NCBI RefSeq assembly: GCF_004193775.1
Contig: NC_041011.1
Location: 17,937,173 to 18,001,172, forward strand
Direction of reading: 5' to 3'
Length of the DNA stretch: 64,000 nt
DNA from: Glycine soja
Lineage: Eukaryota > Streptophyta > Magnoliopsida > Fabales > Fabaceae
Below, one piece after another: positions 45,700 to 57,545 of the stretch. The notes under the pieces were generated by a model. That model was not told the origin of the DNA, did no database searches, and saw nothing but the letters and a program-made list of their open reading frames with translations. Numbering within the stretch: the first letter of the stretch is position 1; every line of letters starts with the position of its first letter. The position numbers and the translations under genes are program-made.

Positions 45700-47279
45700 T
45701 TTTTTTTAGTTTAACTGAGGTTACAGCGTGAACGATCGGTTAGATTTTGTTTTAAAAGTGATTAAATGATATTACAACACAAATGATAGGTCGAAATTCA
45801 TTTTATCATTTATTAGGTGAGAAAACGACTTAAATAAATGGTAAAAGCGCGATAAAGACGAAAGAAAAGAAAACCGAAAATGAACGAAATAAAGATGAAA
45901 GCCAACAAAACAAGAAATGAATTGAAAGTCTAGGATTCAAAAACTTACCCGTTGAAGAACGAAAAACGAACGAAGAATGGATGAAGAACGGTGAAGAACA
46001 ACAGAAAACCTTCACAGATTCGCTCACGAAAACATCTCGAAAGCGTTACGGAAGCACCTCGGCTTGGATTTTATTCACGGAAACAATTTTTTCCACCCAA
46101 AACAGCTGAAATACATAGCTAGGGGGCTTAGGGATCCTTAGAACAACCCCCTTTAGACTATTTATAGGAAAAAGGGGAGGAGGTTGCTGCCCAGCTCGCC
46201 CAGGCGAGCTGAGTTGCTTCCTCCAGAAGCAATCCAGCTTCGAAAAATACTCTGATAGACCCACTTCAAAATTTCAAAATTGCTATTCGCACCCCCTATT
46301 TAGATATGTTCACCCCCCTTCTTTCGTAATTTACAGAAAAGTTACGGAAGCCTATACGACTTGATTTTTTTTTTTTTCCTCTTCCTTCTCACCCATATTA
46401 AGTGAAATATGCTTATTTAGGGTTATGGAAATTTTACGAAAGCATTACGGGTGTCCTGGAAGCCCATTTTTCAACAAAACAGGGGAGGTGGTTGCCACCT
46501 AGCTCGCCCAGGCGAGCTCAGCTAGCCTAGGGGAGCTAGGGTGCTTCCACCTTAAGCTAGAAAATGCCCAGAAACCTCTAGAAGGGCCCAAATTTGAAAA
46601 TTACTATTTGCATCCCCCATTTTACTAAATACACCCCTTTTTCCCCTTTTTTGCTGATTCTTTTTCCGCAACGTTACGGAACCTCACGAATTACGTAACG
46701 ATACTTGTTTTCTTTTCGTAATGTCACGAAACTTTACGTATTATGCAACCATCCCCTCTTCGGCTTCTGGAATGTTACGGAACTTTACGGATTGCGCAAT
46801 AATGTTCTTTCAACTCCCGACATGCCGCGGAACTTCACGGATTGCCTAACGATGGGCGTCAAGTACCTCGAAGTGATCAAGCGAGGGTCGCATCCCAACA
46901 AACAGATGGTCCCCGGATGAAATTAGGGTATGCCAGCACGTGTATTAATTGTTTCTATGTTCCCATCCTTTTGGCTGGTTTTCCTTATTAAATAAAGTTG
47001 TTTGATTTTTGCATTGGATTACTTCTGTTTTGTGGTCTAAAAGTTATGAAAACATGTTAATCAACTTCAGTTTGAGCCATGATTGTTGTTGATCCTCAAC
47101 AATTTGGGGTAAAACCCCAGTGTAGTAAACACTGTGGTGTATCAAGAAGAAGAATATGAACGAAAGGAAGGGAACATGGGGAATTCTCATTAAGTTCTAC
47201 TGAGAGAGACACATAATGAGAGGTAGCGAAGCTTCAAATATTTGAAGTTCTAGCTAGTACACTTGAATTATTATCTTTT
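45700..47279. repeat. LTR-like repeat, copy 2 (partner 14,653-15,989)
   Basis: From about 45,945 it matches copy 1, including CTCGCCCAGGCGAGCT (46,196 and again at about 46,503, here with an extra AGCTAGCCTAGGGGAGCT) and the tail GGTCCCCGGATGAAATTAGG. It ends at the same TTGAATTATTATCT. This copy carries additional 5' sequence (45,700-45,944) missing from copy 1, with ACGAAAGAAAAGAAAACCG-type purine-rich sequence. It is likely gypsy-type LTR material in reverse orientation. Confidence 0.6.
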
Positions 47280-48716
47280 TTCTTAAGCTCCTTTACCTCT
47301 GCCTGGTAGTGGCTGGGGTTGAGTAGGCTTATGTGACAGGGCAGCAGAGATTGGGAAGTTAATTTATGGTTTTGGGTTGCAGATGAGTGATTTCAGTGAT
47401 AAGCTAATGGTAAAGTTTCTGTGGGGATGTAACTGTGTTTAGATGTTTTGAAGGTATTTCTAGATTAAAGGTTAACATTCATAAGACCTAAACCTTGCCG
47501 ACAAGATGAAAATGGTTATGGGGAGGCAAACTTGCAGAAAGAATTTTAAGTGTCATGATTTGTTGGCTCTAGCTATCTGCTTGGAGCCAACTATGTAATT
47601 GGATTTTTGGATGTTACTATTATTCATCAATTAGTTACCATTGTCCGCAACGTTTTCAGTTTAGAGTGGAGGCATGCGGACAAGCATGTGAGTATGACTA
47701 TGTACTATGTAGTGCATATATAGGTCATGGGAGAAAAGCCTATTGGCAAATGACTGAATTGATCTTTCTCCCAAAAGAAATGACATGAATACACTCTTTT
47801 AAGCACACTCCTTCTTCGCATCTTCTGTTGGTCAAAGAAAAGGCATGAGTGGAATCTTAATAATAAAGGCACTCTCTAAATGATAATGTTCTTCTTCTTT
47901 CTATGATAGTACATGATAATGGTAGAGGACGTAGCTACTTGTTACAATATAACTACCGTGGTACTCCAGTCAAGGGAAATTCGATAAAGTAATAGTAGTA
48001 AAATTGTGCACATATGATTAAGTGAAGTCTTTGTTTTTTACAGTGTGGGAAGTGTGTTAAGTACACACATCTCCCCCAACATTTTCACATCAAAGAACCA
48101 AAGTAACTTAAAGCAACAAATAATTGCTTCCTAGAATATATGTACTATTTTTCCTTTAAAATAAGACTTTGATCATGTATGGTTATTAGTATTAGAGTAA
48201 ATTACTCTAACATGTCTTTAAAAAAAATTCTAACCACGAGTTTTTGTGAAATTATACATTTTTTTTTACATTTATACTAATTTTCTTAATTATTTAAAAA
48301 ACATTAGACCAACACTTCTTCTATATTACACTAATTCCTCAAATGTTGCTAAAAATGTTAAAAAAATATGAAAAGTTGGTGTAATTTCACAAAATTCCTA
48401 AGATGATTAGTGAATTTTACTCTACTCTTTGATTTATTTTTTTTCTAAAAAAAAAACAGTAGAGGATAACTAGAAGAGATTAAGTACTAAAAAATTACCG
48501 AAATTTTGTTCCAAATCTAGGCTGGTCCAGAACACTATCTGTTGCAGCTTTTGCCTGATACTCATTTTGAATATTTGAAGTTTTGAACTGACCTTTCTAG
48601 TTTCTACACAACTATTCAATCAATATAAAAGAGAATCAAACTTCAAAATGCTGACACATAGTTCACCTACAAGGCTACTCTACTGAATAAACTTCATAAT
48701 AATTGATGAAATTTTT
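47280..48716. other. No recognised gene
   Basis: Mixed A/T-rich sequence without long frames, RNA genes or repeat ends that I can identify. Confidence 0.4.
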
Positions 48717-48756
48717 ATTTTTTTTGAACTAACACGGTACTTTCTGTACCTGGTCT
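48717..48756 (-). mobile_element. Possible LINE tail on the minus strand
   Basis: A T-rich run is followed by CGGTACTTTCTGTACCTGG, the tail palindrome type seen in the other LINEs. It directly abuts the plus-strand LINE. Confidence 0.4.
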
Positions 48757-48829
48757 TGGCTACTTCTGATTAGAAAGTGCAAACCCTATGTTGAAAGAAC
48801 CAGCACAAGGACAAGGACAAGCGTGAATT

Positions 48830-49593
48830 ATAATAGAAGCAGAGGAAATAAGGGGGGACACAGAGGATGTGATTTTTGTGATTTTGTGGAAACTTAAGAT
48901 ACCACCTAAGGCAGCAGTATTTACATGGCGGCTTATCAAAGACCGCTTACCAACAAAGATGAATCTAAGAGGGAGACAAGTAGAGATAAGTGACCCAATG
49001 TGCCCGTTATGTAACAATTCGGAGGAGGTTGCAGCACACCTTTTCTTCAATTGCTGTAAGGTCCTCCCCTTGTGGTGGTAGTCACTCTCATGGGTTAATT
49101 CAGTGGGTGCTTTCCCGAAAGAACAGAAAGATCATTACATGCAGCACAGCAGAAGGAATGCTACACGAACAAAAGATATAAGATGGAGCTATTGGTGGAT
49201 AGCCCTCACAAGGACCATATGGCAACATAGAAATAAGGTGGTCTTTGATAACCAAACTTTTAATGCAAGCAAGCTGATGGATGAAGCGCTTCTTCTAGTC
49301 TGGTCCTGGCTTAAAGCTATGGAGAAAGATTTCTATACACATTTTAATCAGTGGTCTTCCAATTTGACAAATGCCTTTGTGTAATTAGAAAGGGAGGGTA
49401 CATGCTGAGACCTCTTCCAAGAGGGGCAGCATATATGTACTTAAGTTATGGGGTGTAGCTGGTCCATAATAGCTAAATGTTAATTTCATCTTTTGAACCA
49501 GCTATGTGTTTAAACTATACTTGTACCTATAGTACCTTTGGTACTCTTTTATATATATAATATATATCTACTTTTGCTGAGCCAAAAAAAATA
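48830..49593 (+). mobile_element. 5'-truncated LINE, ORF2 C-terminus and tail
   Basis: 48,869-49,081 reads LWKLKIPPKAAVFTWRLIKD, RLPTKMNLRGRQ, CPLCNNSEEVAAHLFFNCCK and VLPLWW, the zinc-finger RVT domain following the reverse transcriptase. A stop/frameshift at about 49,080 is followed in another frame by IRWSYWWIALTRTIWQHRNK and SWLKAMEKDFYTHFNQW to a stop at 49,382. The 3' UTR has AGTACCTTTGGTACT (49,531-49,545) and a poly(A) at about 49,586-49,593. RT and endonuclease are absent, typical of incomplete reverse transcription. Confidence 0.75.
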
Positions 49594-50482
49594 GTGTATG
49601 TTTTGTGCAACAGGAGCAGGAAAATTCCACGGTGGTGTGGAAAGAGGTTTCTAAAGGAACAACATGAGGAAAAGACAAAATAGCTGTTATATATAAGCTG
49701 GAAGCAAGTCCTAGTTATTATCATCTAATGCTAACAGAAAAAATAACTAATGTGGCACACAATTATGACGTGATATCATATGTTGCTAAGTTAGTCATGT
49801 AAAAATACTTGCTTACTATGACGGGAAAGATTAAAAAAGGTCAAGTAGTTTAGTAAAAAGAATTGAATGGATCATACGTTTTGATCCTATATGTCACAAA
49901 GGGTCAATTTAGAAGACCATGAAAATAACATGTTATGCAACCCCTTAAAATCGCATGTCAGCTATTTCCATTAGTAATTGTATGATATTGCGACAAAAGG
50001 ACATAATAAAGATCGTAGTAGAGGGCTCAAAAGAACAATTACATGCCATGAATAAAAAGGAAAAACGGATACATGTTTGTCATTTGTGGAATTTGAAAAA
50101 CATTTTTAAAACTAATATAATAAATATCAATTACTAGAAAAAATAAACAAACCTGCAAATAATTAAAGGAGTTCTTCCCAATGTGATCTTTGGTGCCTGA
50201 TTCAGCCAGAAAAATAATAAAACTTTAGTCAATCAACCACATCGATGACAAAAATTTGCCCAATATGTACAAAATAATTTGTGCCAATCAACTTCATATT
50301 ATAAAAAAATAAATTGCAAGGCATTTACTAAAGAAAGCAGTGAAGACAGAGTTCCAAGACTATTCAACCCCAGATTAGATAATCTGTCGTAGACTACCCT
50401 AGTATGAATAGTTTTTTCCTAGAATTTTGGTTCCCAAATATCTCCAATTTCAACTTTTAATATATTCCTTGGAAAAATATTT
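49594..50482. other. No recognised gene
   Basis: A/T-rich flank between the LINE and the duplicated block. Nothing supported. Confidence 0.4.
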
Positions 50483-53400
50483 AGTAATTGCTCCAAAATA
50501 GCATGGGACTAGTGGCTTTGGAAATGGAAGTAGTGACTCCAAATATTTTGTTTTTGAAAAATCAGAAAGACCAAATAAAGAGAGAAAGGTTGTGGAAGAA
50601 TGCAACTGACAGAACAAGTATGACTAAAAGGAAAATTATCAAATATCCTGCAGCTTGGAAAGAGAAACAAAAGAGATTCAAAGAAGCTACAGAATACGAC
50701 ATAACTGTTCAATATCCTCTACAAAATCAAGAGTCCACTAAAAGAAACTGACAACAACAACAATCAAACCCCCTATTTTATCCCCACCCATAACAAAAAA
50801 AAAAACTCCTCCCAAGTAAATTGAAATAAGCTCATAACTGAGAAATGCAAACAAAAGCAAGAGGAAAATCATGAATAATCCATCATATACAATCCACTTT
50901 CTTGCTTTATTTATTTTGACAGAAAGAAAATATTCATTTTTATAAAAGCAAAAGGCAGTTCTTCCAACAAAACCTGTGGATCCTCAATGGCAATAACACT
51001 TGGTTGTCCTATGTTTAAAAACCCTGAGAAATGACAATGGGAAAAGTTTAATAACCTATAGGGGATAAATTATACAGCATAACTGAAAATAACATTATTT
51101 CACAACCAACAATTTCATTTATTCATCCAGTACGCCTGTCTTGTAAAATTTTGCTTGTCATTCCAGTTAATGTCATGCTGTATATGAATATATAATTGGA
51201 TTTTAAGTTTTTTTGTCTTAATCACATGTATCTTCCACTTGAGACAATCTTTAATTTCCAACTCAGATTACCATTATTGATAGTAAAACTCTCCCTTCAA
51301 GTATTTAAGACAACTATGTACTAGGATTCGAACAAAGTAATTGGATTTTAAGTTGAAGCAATATGTTTGACAATGTTTGCATTGTTGGATAAAATATTGA
51401 ATTTTACTACTAACAAAACATAAATGATACATCACTTCAAAATTAGTTTTAACCAAGATTGATTTCAAAAAAACCATTATATCCAAATCATTTTAAAACT
51501 TTTATTAATAAACATACAAACACGAGCAAGAATTTAATAACACTTTTCATATATTAAAGAAATTGGAATATTAGTGATAATAACAGAGAGTAACAAGATG
51601 TTACTCCTACAGGACCTGATGCTTTTGGTCTTTCTGCATTATTTTTAGTAGTGGAAAGTGGAAAGTATATGATCTTAAGGTATATCTGCCCTAAAGATCT
51701 CATAAGAATCCTTGTTAAGAAGGATCAAAGAACTGAAAGTGCTAATATCCTGCCAAGTTTAGTTGATTGCAGAGTTTTAAGAGTTGTTGTAATACTTTAT
51801 TTTATATTGCTTTATCTTAATTTTAGGCACATGTAATTTTTGGTTTTAGATTTAAGATAACTATCTTAATCTTTCAAAAAAATTCCGATGACCCTAGTTA
51901 TTGAACTTGTTTTGCTGTCTTTTTTGTTCTTTTTTATTTCTTACTTATCATGCAGCTGGTATATTACCTAGTTTCCTTGGTTCTTTTATTAGTCTTCTCA
52001 AGAGGAGGCTATAAAACAGAAGGATGTCCTGGCTACAGAAGTTTCCTCTCTTAGAGGAGAGTTGCAACAAGAAAGAGATGAGCGAGACCAGCAATTATCT
52101 CAAGTACAAACTTTAAGTTCTGAATTAGAGAAAAAGAATCTAGGAAACACTCCTACACTGAATTGGACAGCTTGACCTTAAAAGCTAATGATCTGGAGGT
52201 TGGTTTGTATACCCTATTTATTTTAATTAAATATCACACCATTCTGTTATTGTGGAGTCACGAGAGGATGAGCTTCCTTCCTCCAGGAAAAATGTTATTT
52301 GAAAGATAATCTTATAAAGGCATTGGAAGAGCAACTAGCAAGTGCAGAGAAGAAACTGCAGGTAATCAAGAATTTTTTTAAAAGTTGTATACTACTAGGT
52401 ATAGAACCATTTGATATATTTGTCAGATAAAGAATGTGAAATTTTACCTAATTGCTTAATTCTTTAGTTGGTCCTTGACATATATACATTATGATGATTA
52501 TTTATCTTATTCATAGATTTTGTTCCTTGTTAGGTGTCTAATATATCTGCATACGAGACAAGGACAGAGTACAAAGGACAACAAAAATTTGTGAATGAGT
52601 AACAAAGACGCTTAGGAGTAGATGCAGAATATAAACTTATAGAAAAGGAGAGGCTGAGGAAAAAATTACATAATACCATTTTGGTAATTCCCTGAACCAA
52701 AACGTTGATAATAATAATAAAATAATAATTGACACCTTAATAATCTTCATATTAACAGGAGTTAAAAGGGAGCATTCGTGTATTCTGTCGAGTGAGGCCT
52801 TTATTAGCTGATGAAAGTTGTAGCACAGAAGGCAAGATTTTCAGTTATCCAACATCAATGGAAACTTCTGGACGAGCCATTGACCTAGCCCAAAATGGTA
52901 TATCTGTTGTGATCATGTATTTTAAACAATTCTTATTTCATTTTCCTTGAATTAGATTGTGCTGTAAAAATATCAACTCATGTTGCTCTTGTTTTGTTCT
53001 TAGGCCAAAAAATTCTTTTACATTTGATAAAGTTTTTACACTAGAGGCATCACAAGAAGAAGTTTTTGTAGAAATTTCACAGCTTGTACAAAGTGCTCTT
53101 GATGGTTACAAGGTAATTTCAAAGTTCTTCTGTCATCTCTAAAGCACTATTCATTTAAAATCGTATGTACATATGGATCAACCATTTAATGCACTATTAC
53201 TAGTCAACTTTGGAAAAGCAGAATTCTAAAACCCTTTATTTTCTATACTCACTTTCATGTTGTATTGTATTTTTGCCCTTCTTTGCCCTTTGATTCTTTG
53301 GTTCAGACATATCAGTGTTATGAGACACATGTCTATCTGTTAGATTTGGTGTTGGATGTTGCCTTTCTAGCATGAATGTTTGTAAATCAATATATATACT

Positions 53401-54015
53401 ATATACATTGATGTCTAATAATATGGAGATGTTTTTTCTTTTCCAGGTTTGCATCTTTGCCTATGGTCAGACAGGGTCAGGGAAAACCTATACAATGATG
53501 GGAAGGCCTGGACATCTAGAGGAGAAGGGCTTGATACCTCGTTCATTAGAGCAAATATTTCAAACAATGCAGTCTCAACAACCTCAAGGCTGGAAATATG
53601 AAATGTAGGTAACAGAGTATTTTTCTTCTTAATTTTTCACCATTGCAATGTGTATAAAATTTTAAATATGACACAAAATTGCCGATAAGGTTTTCCTTGC
53701 AAAATTTACAGGTGTCAATGTTGGAAATATACAATGAAACGATCCGTGATCTGATATCTACAAGCAAATAGCTTAAGAGGTTGCATTTCTTTTAAATCAA
53801 ACATGACGCAAATGGAAATACACAAGTTTCTGATCTCACAGTAGTGGATGTTCATAGTGCTAAAGAGGTTGCATTTCTTTCAAATCAACCTGCAAATAGC
53901 AGGTAACTAATTTCTAGTGTTTATTCTATTGTCTTGTAAGGTGTAACAAACTAATTTCTAGTGTTTATTCTATTATCTTGTAAGGTGTAACAAACTATTG
54001 CATCTTTTAGCTATA
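50483..54015. repeat. Segmental duplication block K, fuller copy
   Basis: It corresponds to 1-1,515 but retains 150 bases near 50,508-50,656 and the 1.85 kb kinesin segment (about 52,075-53,905). Immediately beyond, it joins repeat A at 54,020, whereas copy 1 has 2.8 kb of other sequence between the two blocks. The duplicated string ACTAATTTCTAGTGTTTATT near 53,904 and 53,952 shows a small local duplication. Confidence 0.85.
51993..53908 (+). pseudogene. Kinesin-14 (C-terminal motor, KATA/ATK type) gene fragment
   Basis: Exon pieces: 51,993-52,197 coiled coil (ELQQERDERDQQLSQVQTLS, with a small frameshifting deletion); 52,288-52,361 (KALEEQLASAEKKLQ); about 52,533-52,683 (ISAYETRTEYKGQQKFVNE then a stop); 52,760-52,897, motor start (ELKGSIRVFCRVRPLLADES); about 53,003-53,112 ([20 protein letters not shown]); 53,448-53,606 with the P-loop ([19 protein letters not shown]); 53,712-53,905 (VSMLEIYNETIRDLIS, later DANGNTQVSDLTVVDVHSAK). 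Such motors walk to microtubule minus ends in spindles. Stops (one at the end of the P-loop exon, one after ISTSK), a scrambled last exon and loss of the switch II half show it is a pseudogene. Confidence 0.9.
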
Positions 54016-54019
54016 TAGT

Positions 54020-56604
54020 GCAAAGAAACGGAAAAGGAAAAAATGATCAAATCACACTGAAACGGAAAATAACTGAGATCGTGGCAAAGAAAACCCAAAA
54101 ATTTCAAACTCGAAATCCAAAATCACAAAAACGCTAGCCATGCAAACGAAATCCAGCAAGCAAAACAACTAACTGTCAAGTAATTATTCAAAAATCGATG
54201 ATTTTGTTTTTGAAAACTAAAATATCAAGAGACAAACATTAAATGAGATAGGGGACCCAATAAATAAGCTATTTAGAAAAAGTAAAAGTCAAACACATAC
54301 TTAAGAAAGTTAGATTTGAAGAAATGTATTAGTATAATAAAATCTATGATATGAGCCAATTTTTTTTTAATTAAAAATGTAAATATGTATATTTTAAAAA
54401 CATTATGAAAAACAAAAGTCAAATGTATAAATAAGAATGTTAGATTTGAAAAAATTATTATTAGTATAACAAAATGTATGGTATGACACAATTTTTTTAT
54501 TTACTTAAATTTAAAGAAATTTAGCTTTAAATCATTTTGAAAAAGAAAAATTCAAACATATATAAAATAAATTACATTAAAAAATTGTGATTATAACATT
54601 TAATTATGTTAGTATAATACATTGAATAACATTGGAGCTAATTTAATCCATCTTTTTCTTCTTTTTCTACATTATACTTGATAATTTCTTTTAATTCTTA
54701 TAGGTACGTAGTGAATTTATTGTGATAGATTTTAAAAATTAATCAAATGTTACGGTGGTAACACTACAAGAAAAGGGGCTTATACCGACAATCATAACAA
54801 ATTGGCTTAAAAATCTTAATTGGACATATATTTTTGAAGTTTTAAGCTGTTTTTAAACTTTTAAATATTTTTCTCTTGCTCTTGTGACCATTGGCCATCG
54901 CAAGTAGAAAACAATAAATCGAGACCGATGGTAATGCCACCATGAGCACCGCCATGGACAAGGAATGAAATAGGTTGATATCCTCTACGTAAATTGGTGA
55001 CAGAAGCATTAACAAGGTACAAAAAAATTCCATCAACTTTCTCCTCTAAACCTTATCCTGATTTTTTTATTTCTCTTCACTTGCTAAAGAATGCAAACAC
55101 AAGTTATTGTGTTGATTTGATAAAAAAAATATTGAATTAGGAACTAATCTTTTTCTATCAACTTAATTAGTAGAAACATTTAAATTGCTTAAACTAAGAG
55201 CAACATGACAAATTTTTTTTGTTTTGAGCTTTTATTGTTGATAGCTAACAATATTTATTTATGGTTGCAATGTATTTTCATGCTAGATCATTAAATATGT
55301 TTCAGAATACAGAATAATTTATTCTTCTTAAGAATTGTGATTTTTAAATCACAATTGGATCTAGATTGGTCTCGATTTAGGCACAAATTACGATATTTTT
55401 CAGATCAACAAAAATGTTGTTGTTTGAACATTTTTTCTCTGTACATAATATTAATTTATGTATATCTAATTTTTAATATTTCTATTCTTTATTGTTATTG
55501 TATTTTTCTAATTATCATGTGATGTCTTGGATTTCATTTGTTAGGTTTTTTTATCATTCTAATCACATTGATAATGATGTTGATTCAACTATGTTATTTT
55601 TTTCTGACCTTTCTCTTAAACAATAGTCAAGATGTACATGTGATTGATAACACCAATTCAATATATACCCTATATTGTATATAAGATTATATTTATGAGA
55701 CAATATTTGCCTTCATGAAATACTTGATGTTAAATATAAAGTATCCAAAACTACAAATAAAAATAAAAATTCTAACAAAATCGTTGATGTTTTTCTCTCA
55801 ATCCCTCTTCATCTCCAAAACCACCTTCTCTTTCAACCCTTCTTCATCCCTAACTTCTCATTTTTCCTTGTCAAGATCATTAAAATACCCTTTGCACACT
55901 TTTCCATTAAAGCCCTTTGTTTGTTTTATTGTTTGATCCAAAAAACAAAACACTACCTTCTCTAGTCTTGGGGCTATTGTCCATCGCAAGTTAAAAACAA
56001 TAAATCATGACTAATGATAATGCCACCTCTAGCACCACCATGGACAAGGTATGAAAAAGGTTGACATCCTCTACTTGAATTGATGATAGGGGTGTTAGCA
56101 AGATACAAAAACTATTTCATCATCTTTCTTTTCTAAACCATAACTTGATTTTTTTTATTTCTCTTCTTTTTGCAAAGGAACACAAGCATGAGTTACTGTG
56201 TTGATTTGATAAAATAAATATTGAATTGGGAACTAATCTTCTACTATCAGCTTACCAAAATCATTGAAATTTCTTAAATTAAGAGAAAGTTAACGGATTC
56301 TTTTGTTTTTAGCTTTTATTGTTGATAGCTAACATTTTTTATCGATGATACCATTGTATTTTTGGCTAGATCATTGACAATATTTCACCATGCAGAATAA
56401 TTTCTTCTTTTACAGCATTGTGATTTTTCAATCACATTTGGATTTAGATAGCTTCTGATTTAGACACAAATTATGATATTTTCTTGATCAACTAAAAGGT
56501 TGTTGTTTGTACATCTTTTTATCTGTATATGATATTAATTTATGTATATCTAATTTTTAATATTTCTACTCTTTATTGTTATTGTATTTTTTTAATTATC
56601 ATGT
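54020..56604. repeat. Segmental repeat A, copy 3
   Basis: It matches copy 1 from AACGGAAAAGGAAAAAATG (4,339) to TTTAATTATCATGT (about 6,925) with few differences. It contains the CACTACAAGAAAAGGGG string at about 54,761 and two tandem sub-units. It is cut at 56,604 by the CACTA-like terminus; the continuation of repeat A does not reappear in the window. Confidence 0.85.
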
Positions 56605-57545
56605 CACTACTACAAAATCAGCTTTCTACGTCAGGACTTCTACGACGGTTGCAAAGAACCGTCGTAGAAGGTGAACCGGTGGCATGTTTGTAATTAAGCG
56701 CATGAGAACGACGACGTTTGCCGTTACCCGTCGTAGACATCCAACTGTAGTGGCATTTCGTAATTAGGTGGGTAAGTTACAAAGACGGTTTTTGGGGAAT
56801 AACCGTCTTTGTATCGTTAATGGTAGCATGTGGCAACCACCTGAGTGGGCCCACCAGAATACAAAGACGGTGGTCTGGTGAGACTGTCTTTGTTTTTAAA
56901 GTACTTTCACATGCCAGCCACGTGATTTGAGGATTCAAAATCCAAAGACGGTCGTATCCAGATACCCGTCTTTGGATTGTTGGTGGTTTCACGTGTAGGC
57001 CACGTGATTGGAGGCGTTCAAGTACCAAGACGGTCCTCTCGAACACCCGTCTTTGTATCGTTAATGGTTTCACGTGGAGGCCACGTGATTGGAGCCATTA
57101 AAGTACAAAGACGGTCTTTGGCCAAAACCCGTCTTTGTATGGTTACAGTATAAACACGTAATCATCTTCGTCATTTAGTTACGAAGACGGTCTTGCCCTA
57201 GACCCGTCTTCGTATTTAATGCGTCAACATACAAAGACGGGTTTGTTAGAAGAGCCGTCGTTGTATGTTTTGTACAGACACGTGGCGGGCGTCATTCAAA
57301 GACGGTCTTTGCTAGGACCCGTCGTTGTATCCCAAATTGTATCACGTTTACGGCACGTGCTTGTTACTTTCTCTTACTTTGGTGCGCCGTATCACTTCTT
57401 TGCTCCATTTTTCGACTACTTACCCTTACTTTGGCGCCCTAGCTACACAGACCTTCTTCTCTGACAAAGAGCTTCGTCTCCGACAAACAGCATCTCGTGT
57501 CCGTTGCCTCTTGTTCCGTTTGCAGCCGCCGCCGACAAAGGTAAG
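56605..57545 (+). mobile_element. CACTA-like element, 5' end with GACGGT hairpin array and leader
   Basis: The terminus CACTACTACAAAATCAGC starts at 56,605 inside repeat A. Ten palindromic units of the type TACAAAGACGGT-loop-ACCCGTCTTTGTA occupy 56,635-57,330. Spacers include repeated CACGTGGAGGCCACGTGATT-like strings. From about 57,340 a pyrimidine-rich leader follows, ending near GCCGACAAAG|GTAAGC (about 57,540), a good splice donor. This is the layout of a CACTA 5' end. No 3' terminus is found before 64,000. Confidence 0.7.
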
